NCBI RefSeq assembly: GCF_900100795.1 | Contig: NZ_FNCO01000005.1 | Coordinates: 310,001-374,000, forward strand | Length of the DNA: 64,000 nucleotides | Reading direction: 5' to 3' | Source: Pseudomonas abietaniphila | GTDB taxonomy: Bacteria; Pseudomonadota; Gammaproteobacteria; Pseudomonadales; Pseudomonadaceae | In this document: positions 36,483 through 48,672 of the stretch, piece by piece | Layout: each line of letters starts with the position of its first letter | Position numbering within the stretch: the stretch's first letter is position 1 | Program-made: the position numbers and the translations under genes | The notes under the pieces: generated by a model | Database searches by the model: none | The model's input: only the letters and a program-made list of their open reading frames with translations | Told to the model about the DNA's origin: nothing

Positions 36483-39400
36483 TTAATTGACCCACACACG
36501 TGCGTTGCGGAACATGCGCATCCACGCGCCATCTTCGGCCCACTCGTCCGGACGCCACGAGTTGTTCACCGCTCGGAACACGCGCTCAGGGTGCGGCATC
36601 ATGATGGTGACGCGACCGTCGCGGGTGGTCAGGCCGGTGATACCGCGCGGCGAGCCGTTCGGGTTGGCCGGATAGTTTTCGGTAACCTTGCCGTGATTGT
36701 CGACGAAACGCATCGCGACCGTGCCGGACGCATCGCTTTCGAGCAAAGCCTCAGGCGACTTGAACTCCGCATGACCTTCACCGTGAGCGATGGCGATGGG
36801 CATGCGCGAACCGGCCATGCCTTGCAGGAAGATCGACGCCGACTTCTGGATTTCAACCATTGCCACGCGCGCTTCGAACTGCTCGGAACGGTTACGAACG
36901 AAGTGTGGCCAGAACTCGCTGCCCGGAATCAGCTCGTGCAGGTTGGACATCATCTGGCAACCGTTGCACACGCCCAGCGCGAAGCTGTCGGTACGCGCGA
37001 AGAAGCCCTGGAAGGCATCACGGGCGCGGCTGTTGAACAGGGCCGACTTGGCCCAGCCTTCACCGGCACCCAGCACGTCGCCGTAGGAGAAACCGCCGCA
37101 GGCCACCAGACCTTTGAACTCGTTCAGGTCGACGCGGCCCGCGAGGATGTCACTCATGTGCACGTCAACCGAAGCGAACCCGGCGCGGTCGAACGCCGCC
37201 GCCATCTCGACCTGACCGTTCACACCTTGCTCACGCAGGACCGCCACTTGTGGGCGCACGCCTTTCTTGATGTAAGGCGCAGCGATGTCGTCGTTGACGT
37301 CGTAGCCCAGCTTGACGCTCAGGCCCGGGTTGTCTTCTTCCAGCAGTGCGTCGAATTCCTGATCAGCGCAGTCAGCGTTATCACGCAGACGCTGGATCTG
37401 GTAGCTGGTCTCGCTCCACTGACGTTGCAGCAGACGACGATCACCCTTGAACAGCTCTTCGGCATTGAGCCTGATGGTCACTTCACTGTTGTTTACCGGC
37501 TGACCGATGACCGCAACGCAGTCGTCGCCCAGACCGGCAGCGCTGAACTGTGCGAGCACCAGTGGGGTAGCGTCGTGACGGACCTGAATGACCGCACCCA
37601 GCTCTTCGTTGAAGAGAATGGCCGCGACTTTTTCACGCTTGCCGGTCAGGGTGTCCAGCTGCAGGTTCAGACCGCAGTGACCGGCGAACGCCATTTCCAG
37701 CACGGTGGTCATCAGACCGCCGTCGGAACGGTCGTGGTAAGCCAGCAGGTGGCCGTCGGCGTTCAGGCCCTGGATCACGGCGAAGAACGCCTTCAGGTCT
37801 TCAGCGTCATCGACGTCCGGTGCCGCGTTGCCAAGCTTGCCGTGGGTCTGCGCGAGAATCGATGCACCCATACGGTTCTGGCCGCGGCCCAGATCGATCA
37901 GGATCAGGTCGGTCAAACCCTTGTCCATGCGCAGTTGCGGGGTCAGGGTGCCACGAATGTCCGTGACCGGCGCAAAGCCGGTGACGATCAGCGACATCGG
38001 CGAGGTGACGGTTTTTTCCGCACCTTCATCGCTCCAGCGGGTTTTCATGGACATGGAGTCCTTGCCCACCGGAATGGTGATGCCCAGCTCAGGGCACAAC
38101 TCCATGCCGACCGCTTTGACGGTGTCGTACAAACGGGCGTCTTCGCCCGGGTGACCGGCCGCAGACATCCAGTTGGCCGACAGTTTGATGTCGGAAATCT
38201 TGCCGATGCGCGAGGCCGCAATGTTGGTCAGAGTCTCGCCGATCGCCATGCGACCGGACGCTGGCGCATCCAGCAGTGCCAGCGGCGTGCGCTCGCCCAT
38301 GGCCATGGCTTCACCGGTGTAAACGTCAAAGCTGGTCGCGGTAACAGCGACGTCAGCCACAGGCACCTGCCAAGGGCCGACCATCTGGTCGCGATTGACC
38401 AGGCCGGTGATGCTGCGGTCGCCAATGGTGATCAGGAAGTTCTTGCTCGCCACGGCCGGGTGATGCAGAACGCGATGAACGCTTTCTTCGAGGTCGAGGG
38501 TGCTTGGGTCGAAATCGTCACCCAGCTCGGCTTCGCGGTTGGCCGAACGGTGCATGCGCGGCGCCTTGCCGAGCAAAACTTCCAGCGGCATGTCCACAGG
38601 ACTGTTGCCGAAATGGCTATCGGTCACGGTCAGTTGTGGCTCTTCGGTGGCTTCACCGACGACTGCAAACGGGCAACGCTCGCGTTCGCAAATGGCTTTG
38701 AAGCGTTCGAAATCAGGGGCGCTCACGGCCAGGACATAACGCTCCTGAGACTCGTTGCTCCAGATTTCCAGCGGGGCCATGCCTGGCTCGTCGTTCGGCA
38801 CGTTGCGCAATTCGAAGCGGCCGCCACGACCACCATCGTTGACCAGCTCAGGGAAGGCGTTGGACAGACCGCCTGCACCGACGTCGTGAATGAACGCGAT
38901 CGGGTTCTTGTCGCCCAGCTGCCAGCAGCGGTCGATCACTTCCTGACAACGACGCTCCATTTCAGGGTTTTCCCGCTGAACCGACGCGAAGTCCAGATCA
39001 GCCGAGCTGGTGCCGGTCGCCATGGAAGACGCCGCGCCACCACCCAGACCGATCAGCATCGCCGGGCCGCCCAGCACGATCAGCTTGGCGCCGACCGTGA
39101 TTTCGCCCTTCTGCACGTGCTCTGCACGGATGTTGCCCATGCCGCCCGCCAGCATGATCGGCTTGTGGTAACCACGGACTTCTTCACCGTGCGGGGTGTT
39201 GATCGACTGCTCGAACGTACGGAAGTAACCGGTCAGCGCCGGACGACCGAATTCGTTGTTGAACGCAGCGCCGCCCAGCGGGCCTTCGATCATGATGTCC
39301 AGCGGGGTGACGATGCGCTCAGGCTTGCCGTAAGGCTTTTCCCAAGGCTGCTCGAAACCCGGAATGTTCAGGTTGGAAACGGTGAAACCGGTCAGGCCGG

Positions 39401-40382
39401 CCTTCGGCTTGGCGCCACGGCCGGTTGCGCCTTCGTCGCGGATCTCGCCGCCCGAACCGGTGGATGCGCCGGGGAACGGAGCGATCGCGGTCGGGTGGTT
39501 GTGCGTCTCGACCTTCATCAGGATGTGCACCGGCTCCTGCACCGCACCGTACTGGCGGGTTTCAGGGTTCGGGAAGAAACGACCCGCCACGCTGCCGACG
39601 ATGACCGATGCGTTGTCCTTGTAAGCGGACAGCACGCCTTCGTTGTGCATCTGGTAGGTGTTCTTGATCATGCCGAACAGGCTTTTTTCCTGGCTCTGAC
39701 CGTCGATGTCCCAACTGGCGTTGAAGATCTTGTGGCGGCAGTGCTCGGAGTTCGCCTGGGCGAACATCATCAGTTCGATATCGTGCGGATTGCGTTTCAG
39801 GCCGGTGAAAGCGGTGACCAGATAATCGATTTCGTCTTCGGCCAGGGCCAGGCCCAGCTCGACGTTGGCTTTTTCCAGCGCGGCGCGGCCGCCACCCAGC
39901 ACATCGACTGCGGTCAGCGGCTTGGGCTCTGCGTGGCTGAACAAGCCCGCTGCCTGTTCCAGCGCGCTCAGGACCAGTTGGGTCATGCGGTCGTGCAGGA
40001 TGTCGGCGACGATCTGTGCTTCGGCTTCGCTGAACTGACCTTCTACATAAAAGGCAATGCCACGCTCAAGACGCTGGATCTTGGTCAGGCTGCAATTGCG
40101 GGCGATGTCGGTGGCCTTGCTCGACCACGGCGAAATGGTGCCGAAACGCGGCAGTACCAGGAACAGACGACCACGAGGCTCTTGAACCGGCACGCTCGGG
40201 CCGTATTTCAACAGACGGGCAAGGACTTGCTGCTCATCCTCTGTCAGGACGCCGGTAACCTCAGCGAAGTGAGCGAATTCAGCGTACAGGCCACTCACAG
40301 CTGGAACTTTATCGTTCAACTGCTCAAGTAATTTCTTGTGGCGGAAGGCGGAAAGGGCGGGAGCACCACGCAAGATCAACAT
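36483..40382 (-). CDS. purL: Phosphoribosylformylglycinamidine synthase
   Basis: This 1299-aa single-chain FGAM synthase catalyses step four of purine synthesis using glutamine and ATP. It has an N-terminal PurS-like domain and linker (to about 220), two AIRS-type halves (with [20 protein letters not shown] near 300) and a C-terminal glutaminase. The glutaminase nucleophile is in [13 protein letters not shown], with the His-Glu pair near the end in [10 protein letters not shown]. Length is that of the gammaproteobacterial large PurL. It is divergent from mltF. Confidence 0.98.
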   Translation of the reverse strand: MLILRGAPALSAFRHKKLLEQLNDKVPAVSGLYAEFAHFAEVTGVLTEDEQQVLARLLKYGPSVPVQEPRGRLFLVLPRFGTISPWSSKATDIARNCSLTKIQRLERGIAFYVEGQFSEAEAQIVADILHDRMTQLVLSALEQAAGLFSHAEPKPLTAVDVLGGGRAALEKANVELGLALAEDEIDYLVTAFTGLKRNPHDIELMMFAQANSEHCRHKIFNASWDIDGQSQEKSLFGMIKNTYQMHNEGVLSAYKDNASVIVGSVAGRFFPNPETRQYGAVQEPVHILMKVETHNHPTAIAPFPGASTGSGGEIRDEGATGRGAKPKAGLTGFTVSNLNIPGFEQPWEKPYGKPERIVTPLDIMIEGPLGGAAFNNEFGRPALTGYFRTFEQSINTPHGEEVRGYHKPIMLAGGMGNIRAEHVQKGEITVGAKLIVLGGPAMLIGLGGGAASSMATGTSSADLDFASVQRENPEMERRCQEVIDRCWQLGDKNPIAFIHDVGAGGLSNAFPELVNDGGRGGRFELRNVPNDEPGMAPLEIWSNESQERYVLAVSAPDFERFKAICERERCPFAVVGEATEEPQLTVTDSHFGNSPVDMPLEVLLGKAPRMHRSANREAELGDDFDPSTLDLEESVHRVLHHPAVASKNFLITIGDRSITGLVNRDQMVGPWQVPVADVAVTATSFDVYTGEAMAMGERTPLALLDAPASGRMAIGETLTNIAASRIGKISDIKLSANWMSAAGHPGEDARLYDTVKAVGMELCPELGITIPVGKDSMSMKTRWSDEGAEKTVTSPMSLIVTGFAPVTDIRGTLTPQLRMDKGLTDLILIDLGRGQNRMGASILAQTHGKLGNAAPDVDDAEDLKAFFAVIQGLNADGHLLAYHDRSDGGLMTTVLEMAFAGHCGLNLQLDTLTGKREKVAAILFNEELGAVIQVRHDATPLVLAQFSAAGLGDDCVAVIGQPVNNSEVTIRLNAEELFKGDRRLLQRQWSETSYQIQRLRDNADCADQEFDALLEEDNPGLSVKLGYDVNDDIAAPYIKKGVRPQVAVLREQGVNGQVEMAAAFDRAGFASVDVHMSDILAGRVDLNEFKGLVACGGFSYGDVLGAGEGWAKSALFNSRARDAFQGFFARTDSFALGVCNGCQMMSNLHELIPGSEFWPHFVRNRSEQFEARVAMVEIQKSASIFLQGMAGSRMPIAIAHGEGHAEFKSPEALLESDASGTVAMRFVDNHGKVTENYPANPNGSPRGITGLTTRDGRVTIMMPHPERVFRAVNNSWRPDEWAEDGAWMRMFRNARVWVN

Positions 40383-40516
40383 CGTCGGGACAGCCTCGGG
40401 GAAGGGGGTGTGCTTTGAGGCCGTGCATTCTAGCCTAAACCGGGGGCTTTCGGCACCCGAAACAAAGGCTTCTGCGCATCCGAATGTCGGTGTTTGCGGA
40501 TCTCCTACTGAGATGA

Positions 40517-42058
<1,542 letters not shown>

Positions 42059-42118
42059 GCGGGATCTGCGTGATCACTCCGGGGATTTGTCAGGACCTCA
42101 ACAGACGCTAAAAACTCA

Positions 42119-42601
42119 TCATCCCTTCGCCCGCCTCATCCTGAAAAACTCGCTCAACATCGCCCCGCACTCCTCCCCCAGCACGCCACCTTCGAACAGT
42201 ACCCGATGGTTGAGAAACGGCTGAGCAAAGAACTGCCCCTGGCTCTGCACTACGCCCGCTTTGGGTTCGGTGGCACCGAACACCACACGCGTGATCCGCG
42301 AATGCACGATCAGGCCTGCGCACATGCTGCAGGGTTCGAGGGTGACATACAGCGTGCTGCCCGGCAGACGGTAGTTGCTGACCGCCTGAGCCGCAGCGCG
42401 GATTGCAACCATTTCAGCGTGCGCGCTCGGGTCGCTGCCACTGATCGGGCAGTTGAAACCGCGCCCGATGATCACGCCGTCCTGAACCACCACCGCGCCC
42501 ACCGGGACCTCGCCCAGCAGCGCTCCCTCAGCGGCCAACGCCAGTGCTTCTCGCATGAAATGCTGATCGCGGCTGCGATCAATGATGTGCGGCTGCCGCA
42601 T
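42119..42601 (-). CDS. tadA: tRNA-specific adenosine deaminase
   Basis: This 160-aa zinc deaminase converts A34 to inosine in tRNA-Arg(ACG). Catalytic motifs are HAEMVAIRAA (His ligand and proton-shuttle Glu) and PCSMCAGLIVHSRI (two Cys ligands). Its start codon overlaps the stop of the multicopper oxidase gene by one base, so it lies downstream in the same transcript. Confidence 0.97.
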   Translation of the reverse strand: MRQPHIIDRSRDQHFMREALALAAEGALLGEVPVGAVVVQDGVIIGRGFNCPISGSDPSAHAEMVAIRAAAQAVSNYRLPGSTLYVTLEPCSMCAGLIVHSRITRVVFGATEPKAGVVQSQGQFFAQPFLNHRVLFEGGVLGEECGAMLSEFFRMRRAKG

Positions 42602-43971
42602 TACGAAACCTCAATAGCTGCCATAAGACCGGTTTCCATGTGATCGATCACATGGCAGTGGAACATCCACACGCCGGGATTATCCGCTACCAGCGCGACG
42701 CGCGCGCGCTCGTTTCGACCTAACAGGTAGGTGTCGGTGAAATACGGGATCACGTCCTTGCGGTTGGACGCGATCACTTTGAAGCTCATCCCGTGCAAGT
42801 GAATCGGGTGCTGATACTGGGTCATGTTCTTCAGCTCGAAGATGTAGCTCTTACCCTTTTCCAGCCTCGCGATTGGCCGATCGGCGCAGGTCTTGTCCGT
42901 GATGTCCCAGGCTTTGCCGTTGATCTGCCACAAGCTCGGCGGCTTGCCTTCGGCACTCACCGACATCGAGCCGACCCATTCGAAGTTGAAGTTAAGCTTC
43001 TCGGCGTTGGCCAGGTCGGGCTCGGCGACCGGATTGGCAGGCAACTCGGGGGGCCACTCGCCGAGCGTGCCATTACTGGCCACCGAGCGGAAGGTCCCCA
43101 ACCGTACCGGACCGTTACGCAACGACAACTCCTCACCGGCTGCGGGTGCCCTGATCGCCAGACAGATGCGCATCCCCGGCCCGAGCCAGTAATCCTTGCC
43201 CAATGGACGTGGCTTGACCGGGTTGCCGTCCAGCGCATAAATCATCGCCTCGGCGTCCGGCAGGTTCAGGCGATAGGTCACCGTGTTGTCGAGGTTGAGA
43301 ATGCGCACGCGGGTGATCTGACCGGCAGGCAGCTCGATCACGCCCTGCGGCACGCCATTGATCGTGGATAACCGCCCCGCCGTGCCTTCACGAGCCGCTT
43401 CGCGAGTGACGCTGAAATCAGTGAAGGCGCCCTGCTCGTCCACGTGCCAGCTTTTCAGACTGACGACCCGCTCATGAGCAAATCCGGTCGGCTCGCGCTC
43501 CTCAACGATCAACGGCCCAACCAGCCCGCGCCCCAGTTCTTCGCTGCTGCTGACGTGGGGGTGATACCAGTAGCTGCCCGCGTCAGGCACGCGGAATGTG
43601 TAGTCGAAGTACTCGCCCGGCTTGACCGGCAGCTGCGACACATAAGGCACGCCGTCCATCTCCAGCGGCAGCCGGATGCCATGCCAGTGAATGGTCGTCT
43701 CCACAGGCAACTGATTGATGAAACGCACCCGCAGCCAGTCACCTTGCCGAACCCGCAACTCCGTGCCCGGCGCCGTCGCGCCAAACGCCCAGGCGGGCGT
43801 CTTGAAACCGGAAACCAGCTCAACGTCCAGTGGCGCAGCGATCAACTCGTAGTCATGCCCTTCCCCCGGCCCCGTGCGCCCAAGCCAGTACCGCGAAGCC
43901 CCGCCCGCGCCGAGCCCGACCACAGCAAGACCGGCCAGACCTCCAAGAATTTGTCGACGGGTGAAAGACAT
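42601..43971 (-). CDS. Tat-exported multicopper oxidase
   Basis: This 456-aa periplasmic oxidase carries a twin-arginine signal (SFTRRQILGGLAG). The copper-binding motifs are all present: TIHWHGIRLP, SYWYHPHVSS, HPIHLHGMSF and MFHCHVIDHMETGL. The family includes CueO- and laccase-like enzymes, but the Met-rich CueO insert is not evident. A role in copper tolerance or phenol oxidation is possible. It is followed directly by tadA. Confidence 0.88.
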   Translation of the reverse strand: MSFTRRQILGGLAGLAVVGLGAGGASRYWLGRTGPGEGHDYELIAAPLDVELVSGFKTPAWAFGATAPGTELRVRQGDWLRVRFINQLPVETTIHWHGIRLPLEMDGVPYVSQLPVKPGEYFDYTFRVPDAGSYWYHPHVSSSEELGRGLVGPLIVEEREPTGFAHERVVSLKSWHVDEQGAFTDFSVTREAAREGTAGRLSTINGVPQGVIELPAGQITRVRILNLDNTVTYRLNLPDAEAMIYALDGNPVKPRPLGKDYWLGPGMRICLAIRAPAAGEELSLRNGPVRLGTFRSVASNGTLGEWPPELPANPVAEPDLANAEKLNFNFEWVGSMSVSAEGKPPSLWQINGKAWDITDKTCADRPIARLEKGKSYIFELKNMTQYQHPIHLHGMSFKVIASNRKDVIPYFTDTYLLGRNERARVALVADNPGVWMFHCHVIDHMETGLMAAIEVS

Positions 43972-44242
43972 CAGCCACGGCACCTGTATAAAGCCTGAAA
44001 CGAAACAAAGCGCTGAATGAGAGACTTTGCGAAGGGCGGATAAGATACACCCGCATTTGCAGAAAATTAAGGGAAGGCGTGACGAGGTACATATTTCGTA
44101 GCAATCGAGCCCGGATGAACACCGAAAGTCCGCCTGCTCGCTTCTGACGTTCGCTTGTCGCAGAGGCCCGCCTGCGCCAGAATCGCCCTGACCCGCTCAG
44201 CGCAGCGCTGGATGGATGCCCACCTCACAGGATGTTCCAAGG

Positions 44243-44614
44243 ATGATCGACTTCAACAACAAAGGCTTTTTCAAACTCAAGCAAAACAACGAATACGCCG
44301 AGCGCGTCACGGCGTTGCTGCTGGAGGGCGAAACCGTCGTTGACGCTTACAAATCCATGCGCGACGGCGTGGTCTTCACCAACAAGCGCATCATCGCGGT
44401 GAACGTGCAGGGCATCACCGGAAGCAAGAAAGACTTCACCTCCCTCCCCTACAAAAACATCGTGGCCTACTCGGTCGAGACCTCTGGCACGTTTGACCTC
44501 GACTCAGAGCTCGAAATTTATTTCTCCGCCCTGGGCAAAGTGAAATTCGAATTCACAGGCAAGACATCGATCATCGAAATCTCACAGCTGATTTCCAGAC
44601 ACATTTTTGGTTGA
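44243..44614 (+). CDS. PH domain-containing protein
   Basis: This 123-aa soluble protein fits the bacterial PH-domain (bPH) family. It begins MIDFNNKGFFKLKQNN and contains VVFTNKRIIAVNVQGITG and SLPYKNIVAYSVE, the typical first strands of the fold. Function unknown. An ATG at 44216 is in frame, but 44243 opens on the conserved start. It is monocistronic with a terminator 15 bp downstream. Confidence 0.85.
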   Translation: MIDFNNKGFFKLKQNNEYAERVTALLLEGETVVDAYKSMRDGVVFTNKRIIAVNVQGITGSKKDFTSLPYKNIVAYSVETSGTFDLDSELEIYFSALGKVKFEFTGKTSIIEISQLISRHIFG

Positions 44615-44628
44615 TCAGAAACGACTAA

Positions 44629-44665
44629 GCCGGATGGGCCTCGACGAGGTTGCATCCGGCTTTGT
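44629..44665 (+). terminator. Terminator after the PH-domain gene
   Basis: The stem AGCCGGATG (44629-44637) and CATCCGGCT (44653-44661) is a perfect 9-bp match with an internal CCTCGACGAGG hairpin in the loop. It is followed by TTGTTGCTT. Confidence 0.75.
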
Positions 44666-44703
44666 TGCTTCAGAAAGGGCTGAAGACTCGAGAGAGCCTT
44701 CAG

Positions 44704-44781
44704 TCAATCATTGAGGTGCTGCATCACTCGTGCCGCGTGGTCAATGTCGGGATGCTCCATATAGATGTAAGCGCGCGACAT
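44704..44781 (-). pseudogene. Probable hipA toxin remnant, 25 codons
   Basis: The ATG overlaps the stop of the HipB-like gene by one base (TGATG), the usual hipB-hipA junction. The ORF begins MSRAYIYMEHPD, which resembles the N-terminus of HipA-family toxins. It then runs straight into IDHAARVMQHLND and stops, whereas HipA is normally about 400 aa. I infer that an in-frame internal deletion removed the kinase domain. The alternative is an unrelated short ORF. Confidence 0.4.
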
Positions 44782-45125
44782 CAGAAATCCTCGGGCTTGG
44801 GCTTAGGCAGTCGCACCCTCTTTTTTGCAATGCTGTGGTGTGGTTCACCTTCGTCGGTGAAGCGGGTGATTTCGGACGTCTTTTCCACGCCTTCCAGGGA
44901 AGCGAAAACCGTGTCCGTGATTCCCAATTTCCACAACACCAACATGAACGATCGAAGATCAACGAGCTCCGAGCCCCCCTCAATCTTGCGGAGCGTGTGC
45001 GCTGACACACCGAGGGTGACCTTGATGTCGGATTGGCGCACGCCTAATGCAAGGCGTCTGGCTTTAACGAGAAGCCCGATTTTGCTGAGCCTGTCAGCAC
45101 AGACGACGGGGAAAAAATCATTCAT
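44781..45125 (-). CDS. XRE-family repressor, HipB-like antitoxin
   Basis: This 114-aa protein has a helix-turn-helix (LVKARRLALGVRQSDIKVTL and VSAHTLRKIEGGSE, about residues 20-60) and a basic C-terminal tail KKRVRLPKPKPEDF. The architecture and end sequence resemble HipB antitoxins encoded directly before hipA. The expected toxin gene is missing apart from a 25-codon ORF. ATG 45125 is preferred over GTG 45134. The upstream DNA is AT-rich, with an imperfect dyad near 45159-45186 that might be an operator. Confidence 0.75.
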   Translation of the reverse strand: MNDFFPVVCADRLSKIGLLVKARRLALGVRQSDIKVTLGVSAHTLRKIEGGSELVDLRSFMLVLWKLGITDTVFASLEGVEKTSEITRFTDEGEPHHSIAKKRVRLPKPKPEDF

Positions 45126-45326
45126 AAGACTCACTCAAATGAGCGTTAAATAACTTAAGGTCTACGATAGCACCTATTAATCTACCCTCAAATAAGGATA
45201 AAGCTCGATTCTGTTAACTTTAAATTTCATAAAGTCAATTTAGGTAAACATTATTTTCCGACCTGCCCCCCACCGCACGCGGGAAACTCAAGGCACAAAA
45301 CCGCCGAAATCTCCCAGCTCAAAAAA
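45126..45326. other. AT-rich islet upstream of the HipB-like gene
   Basis: From about 45120 to 45260 the sequence is markedly richer in A+T than the rest of the window (for example TTAACTTTAAATTTCATAAA). It must hold the promoter/operator of the HipB-like gene. No ORF is supported. The composition suggests acquired DNA. Confidence 0.6.
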
Positions 45327-45351
45327 CCAAAAGCCCGCAATTAAGCGGGCT
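45320..45351 (-). terminator. Rho-independent terminator of guaBA
   Basis: The stem AGCCCGC (45332-45338) and GCGGGCT (45345-45351) has a 6-nt loop and is followed on the minus strand by TTTTGGTTTTTT. It lies about 50 bp after the guaA stop. Confidence 0.88.
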
Positions 45352-45398
45352 CCAGGGCATTTCTTGCTAGATCGTTCCGGACAATGCCGGACGCCGAA

Positions 45399-46976
45399 TC
45401 ATTCCCACTCAATCGTCGCTGGCGGCTTGCTCGACACGTCGTAGGTGACGCGGGAGATGCCTTCGATTTCGTTGATGATGCGGCCGCTGACGGTTTCCAG
45501 CAGTTCGTAAGGCAGGTGTGCCCAACGTGCGGTCATGAAGTCGATGGTTTCTACGGCACGCAGGGCGACGACCCAGGCGTAACGACGGCCGTCACCGACC
45601 ACGCCGACGGATTTGACCGGCTGGAAGACGACGAAGGCCTGGCTGACTTTGTGGTACCAGTCGGCTTTGCGCAGTTCTTCGATGAAGATGTGGTCAGCGC
45701 GACGCAGCAGGTCGGCGTATTCCTTCTTCACTTCGCCGAGGATGCGCACGCCCAGGCCCGGGCCCGGGAACGGGTGGCGGTAGACCATGTCGTACGGCAG
45801 GCCGAGTTCCAGGCCCAGACGACGGACTTCGTCCTTGAACAGTTCGCGCAGTGGCTCGACCAGTTTCAGGTTCATTTCTTCCGGCAGGCCGCCCACGTTG
45901 TGGTGCGACTTGATCACGTGAGCCTTGCCGCTCTTGGCGCCAGCGGACTCGATCACGTCAGGGTAGATGGTGCCCTGAGCCAGGTACTTGATGTTATCCA
46001 GCTTGCTCGACTCGGCATCGAACACGTCGATGAAGGTACGGCCGATGATCTTGCGCTTCTTCTCTGGGTCGGCTTCGCCTTCCAGGTTGTTGAGGAACTG
46101 CTCTTCAGCATTGGCGCGGATCACCTTGACGCCCATGTTCTCGGCGAACATGGCCATCACTTGCTCACCTTCGTGCAGGCGCAGCAAACCGTTGTCGACG
46201 AAGACGCAGGTCAGTTGATCGCCAATCGCCTTGTGCAGCAGCGCTGCTACGACGGACGAGTCAACACCGCCGGACAGACCCAGCAGGACGTTGTCGGTGC
46301 CGACTTGCGCGCGGACCTGAGCGATGGCGTCTTCAGCGATCTTGGAAGGGGTCCACAGCGCTTCGCAGCCGCAGATGTCGAGGATGAAGCGCGACAGGAT
46401 GCGACCGCCCTGCTTGGTGTGGGTCACTTCCGGGTGGAACTGCACGCCGTAGTAGCCACGGGCGTCGTCGGCCATGCCGGCGATCGGGCAGCTCGGGGTG
46501 CTGGCCAGGATGTGGAATTCGGACGGCATCTTGGTGACCTTGTCACCGTGGCTCATCCACACGTCTAGACCGAACAGGCCGTCAGCGTCGATGTGATCTT
46601 CGATGCCGTCGAGCAGGCGGCTCTTGCCGACGACGTCGACACGGGCGTAACCGAATTCACGCAGTTCGGAACCTTCGACCTTGCCACCCAGTTGTTCAGC
46701 CATGGTCTGCATGCCGTAGCAGATACCAAAGACCGGAACGCCCAGGTCAAACACAGCTTGCGGGCAGCGCGGGCTGTTGGCTTCGTGCACGGACTCGGGG
46801 CCACCGGCGAGGATGATGCCTTTTGGAGCGAATTCGCGAATCGCTTCGTCGTCCATGTCGAACGGGTGCAGTTCGCAATACACACCGATCTCACGCACGC
46901 GGCGGGCGATCAGCTGGGTGTACTGGGAACCGAAGTCGAGGATCAGGATACGGTGGGCGTGAATGTCGAGGGCCAT
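45399..46976 (-). CDS. guaA: GMP synthase (glutamine-hydrolysing)
   Basis: This 525-aa enzyme aminates XMP to GMP. The N-terminal class-I glutaminase has its nucleophile in [10 protein letters not shown]. The ATP-pyrophosphatase P-loop is [18 protein letters not shown] (about 228-245), and the C-terminal dimerisation domain ends PPATIEWE. It is downstream of guaB on the same strand, separated by a hairpin-containing gap of 100 bp. Confidence 0.98.
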   Translation of the reverse strand: MALDIHAHRILILDFGSQYTQLIARRVREIGVYCELHPFDMDDEAIREFAPKGIILAGGPESVHEANSPRCPQAVFDLGVPVFGICYGMQTMAEQLGGKVEGSELREFGYARVDVVGKSRLLDGIEDHIDADGLFGLDVWMSHGDKVTKMPSEFHILASTPSCPIAGMADDARGYYGVQFHPEVTHTKQGGRILSRFILDICGCEALWTPSKIAEDAIAQVRAQVGTDNVLLGLSGGVDSSVVAALLHKAIGDQLTCVFVDNGLLRLHEGEQVMAMFAENMGVKVIRANAEEQFLNNLEGEADPEKKRKIIGRTFIDVFDAESSKLDNIKYLAQGTIYPDVIESAGAKSGKAHVIKSHHNVGGLPEEMNLKLVEPLRELFKDEVRRLGLELGLPYDMVYRHPFPGPGLGVRILGEVKKEYADLLRRADHIFIEELRKADWYHKVSQAFVVFQPVKSVGVVGDGRRYAWVVALRAVETIDFMTARWAHLPYELLETVSGRIINEIEGISRVTYDVSSKPPATIEWE

Positions 46977-47007
46977 GAGTCATTCTCGTCGAAAATCAGA
47001 AACAAGA

Positions 47008-47030
47008 CGGGGCTGTAATGAACAGCCCCG
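47008..47030 (-). terminator. Hairpin between guaB and guaA
   Basis: The stem CGGGGCTG/CAGCCCCG (8 bp, 7-nt loop) is followed on the minus strand by TCTTGTTTCTGATTTTC. The tail is only partly U-rich, so it may attenuate or partly terminate read-through from guaB to guaA. Confidence 0.5.
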
Positions 47031-47076
47031 CTACACAATTCTTGAAACGCGCCCGGTTTATCAGGCGCATTTCAGA

Positions 47077-48546
47077 TCAACCTACGCGATAGTTCGGCGC
47101 TTCCTTGGTGATCTGCACGTCGTGAACGTGAGACTCGGCCATGCCGGCGCCGGTGATGCGGACGAATTCAGGCTTGGTGCGCATTTCCTGAATGTCGGCG
47201 CTGCCGGTGTACCCCATGGAAGAACGCAGGCCGCCCATCAGTTGGTGAACGATGGCAGTCAGCGAACCCTTGTAGGCCACGCGACCTTCGATACCTTCCG
47301 GCACCAGCTTCTCTGCACCTTCCGATGAGTCCTGGAAGTAGCGGTCCGAAGAGCCTTGCGCCTGGGACATTGCACCCAGCGAACCCATGCCACGGTACGC
47401 CTTGTAGGAACGACCCTGGAACAGTTCGATTTCGCCCGGCGCTTCTTCGGTACCGGCGAACATCGAACCCATCATCACGCAGTAGGCACCGGCCACGATG
47501 GCCTTGGACAGGTCACCGGAGAAGCGGATGCCGCCGTCGGCGATCAGGGGAACGTCGGTGCCTTCGAGCGCCGAGGCAACGTTGGCGATGGCGCTGATTT
47601 GCGGAACGCCAACGCCGGCTACGATACGCGTGGTGCAGATGGAGCCAGGACCGATGCCGACCTTGACGCCGTCAGCGCCCGCTTCGACCAGTGCACGTGC
47701 AGCAGCGCCGGTGGCGATGTTGCCGCCGATGACCTGGACGTCCGGGAAGTTCTGCTTGACCCAGCGAACGCGGTCGATCACGCCTTTGGAGTGACCGTGG
47801 GCGGTGTCGACGACGATGACGTCAACGCCGGCGGCGACCAGGGCGCTGACGCGCTCGCCGGTGTCTTTACCGGTGCCGACTGCAGCGCCAACGCGCAGAC
47901 GACCTTGATCGTCCTTGCTGGCCAGTGGGTAGGCTTTGGATTTCTCGATGTCCTTGACGGTCATCATGCCCTTGAGCGCGAACTTGTCGTCGACGATCAG
48001 GACTTTTTCCAGGCGGTGCTTGTGCAGCAGGTCGCGGACTTCGTATTTGTCGGCGCCTTCGCGAACAGTAACCAGACGCTCTTTGGGCGTCATCACTTCA
48101 CGAACAGGGATGTCCATCCGGTTTTCAAAGCGTACGTCACGAGAGGTCACGATGCCGACGAGCTCGCCGTCGTGCAGGACCGGTACACCGGAAATGTTGT
48201 GTTGACGGGTCAGCTCGAACAGATCACGAACGGTGGCATCCGCCTCGATGGTGATCGGGTCCTTGACCACACCCGCTTCGAACTTCTTGACCTTGCGCAC
48301 TTCGGCAGCTTGCTGCTCGACGGTCATGTTCTTGTGGATGATGCCGATGCCGCCTTCCTGAGCCATGGCGATCGCCAGACGGGCTTCAGTGACGGTGTCC
48401 ATAGCGGCGGAAACAAGGGGGATGTTCAGTTCGATGCCACGGGTCAATCGGGTTTTCAGACTGACTTCGTTGGGAAGCACCTCGGAATAACCGGGCACAA
48501 GGAGAATGTCGTCGAATGTAAGGGCTTCTTGGCTGATACGCAGCAT
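47077..48546 (-). CDS. guaB: Inosine-5'-monophosphate dehydrogenase
   Basis: This 489-aa enzyme makes XMP from IMP, the committed step to GMP. A TIM barrel is interrupted by two CBS domains (about 95-205), which bind regulatory nucleotides. The catalytic loop is [15 protein letters not shown], with the active-site Cys, and the flap residues are in [11 protein letters not shown] near-consensus sigma-70 promoter lies upstream and guaA follows. Confidence 0.98.
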   Translation of the reverse strand: MLRISQEALTFDDILLVPGYSEVLPNEVSLKTRLTRGIELNIPLVSAAMDTVTEARLAIAMAQEGGIGIIHKNMTVEQQAAEVRKVKKFEAGVVKDPITIEADATVRDLFELTRQHNISGVPVLHDGELVGIVTSRDVRFENRMDIPVREVMTPKERLVTVREGADKYEVRDLLHKHRLEKVLIVDDKFALKGMMTVKDIEKSKAYPLASKDDQGRLRVGAAVGTGKDTGERVSALVAAGVDVIVVDTAHGHSKGVIDRVRWVKQNFPDVQVIGGNIATGAAARALVEAGADGVKVGIGPGSICTTRIVAGVGVPQISAIANVASALEGTDVPLIADGGIRFSGDLSKAIVAGAYCVMMGSMFAGTEEAPGEIELFQGRSYKAYRGMGSLGAMSQAQGSSDRYFQDSSEGAEKLVPEGIEGRVAYKGSLTAIVHQLMGGLRSSMGYTGSADIQEMRTKPEFVRITGAGMAESHVHDVQITKEAPNYRVG

Positions 48547-48581
48547 CGCTGGGCTCCCGAGCGGGAAAATGGAAGCGCGCC

Positions 48582-48610
48582 ATTATACCCAGACACCTGC
48601 TCTTGCTCAA
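48582..48610 (-). promoter_or_regulatory. Sigma-70 promoter of guaBA
   Basis: On the minus strand TTGAGC (48605-48610) and a consensus TATAAT (48582-48587) are separated by 17 bp. The predicted start is about 30 bases before the guaB ATG. Confidence 0.8.
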
Positions 48611-48672
48611 TGTAAAGATCAGTCTATTTAATAATCAGAATGATCGACCCGCTCTATCACCAATTTCTGCAT

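Noticed and set aside
36441..40331. A 1296-codon open frame on the plus strand, antisense to purL
   Set aside because: It mirrors purL almost base for base. Such frames arise from GC-rich codon usage in Pseudomonas. The translation is rich in His, Arg, Gln and Val without recognisable domains, whereas the minus strand encodes full-length PurL.
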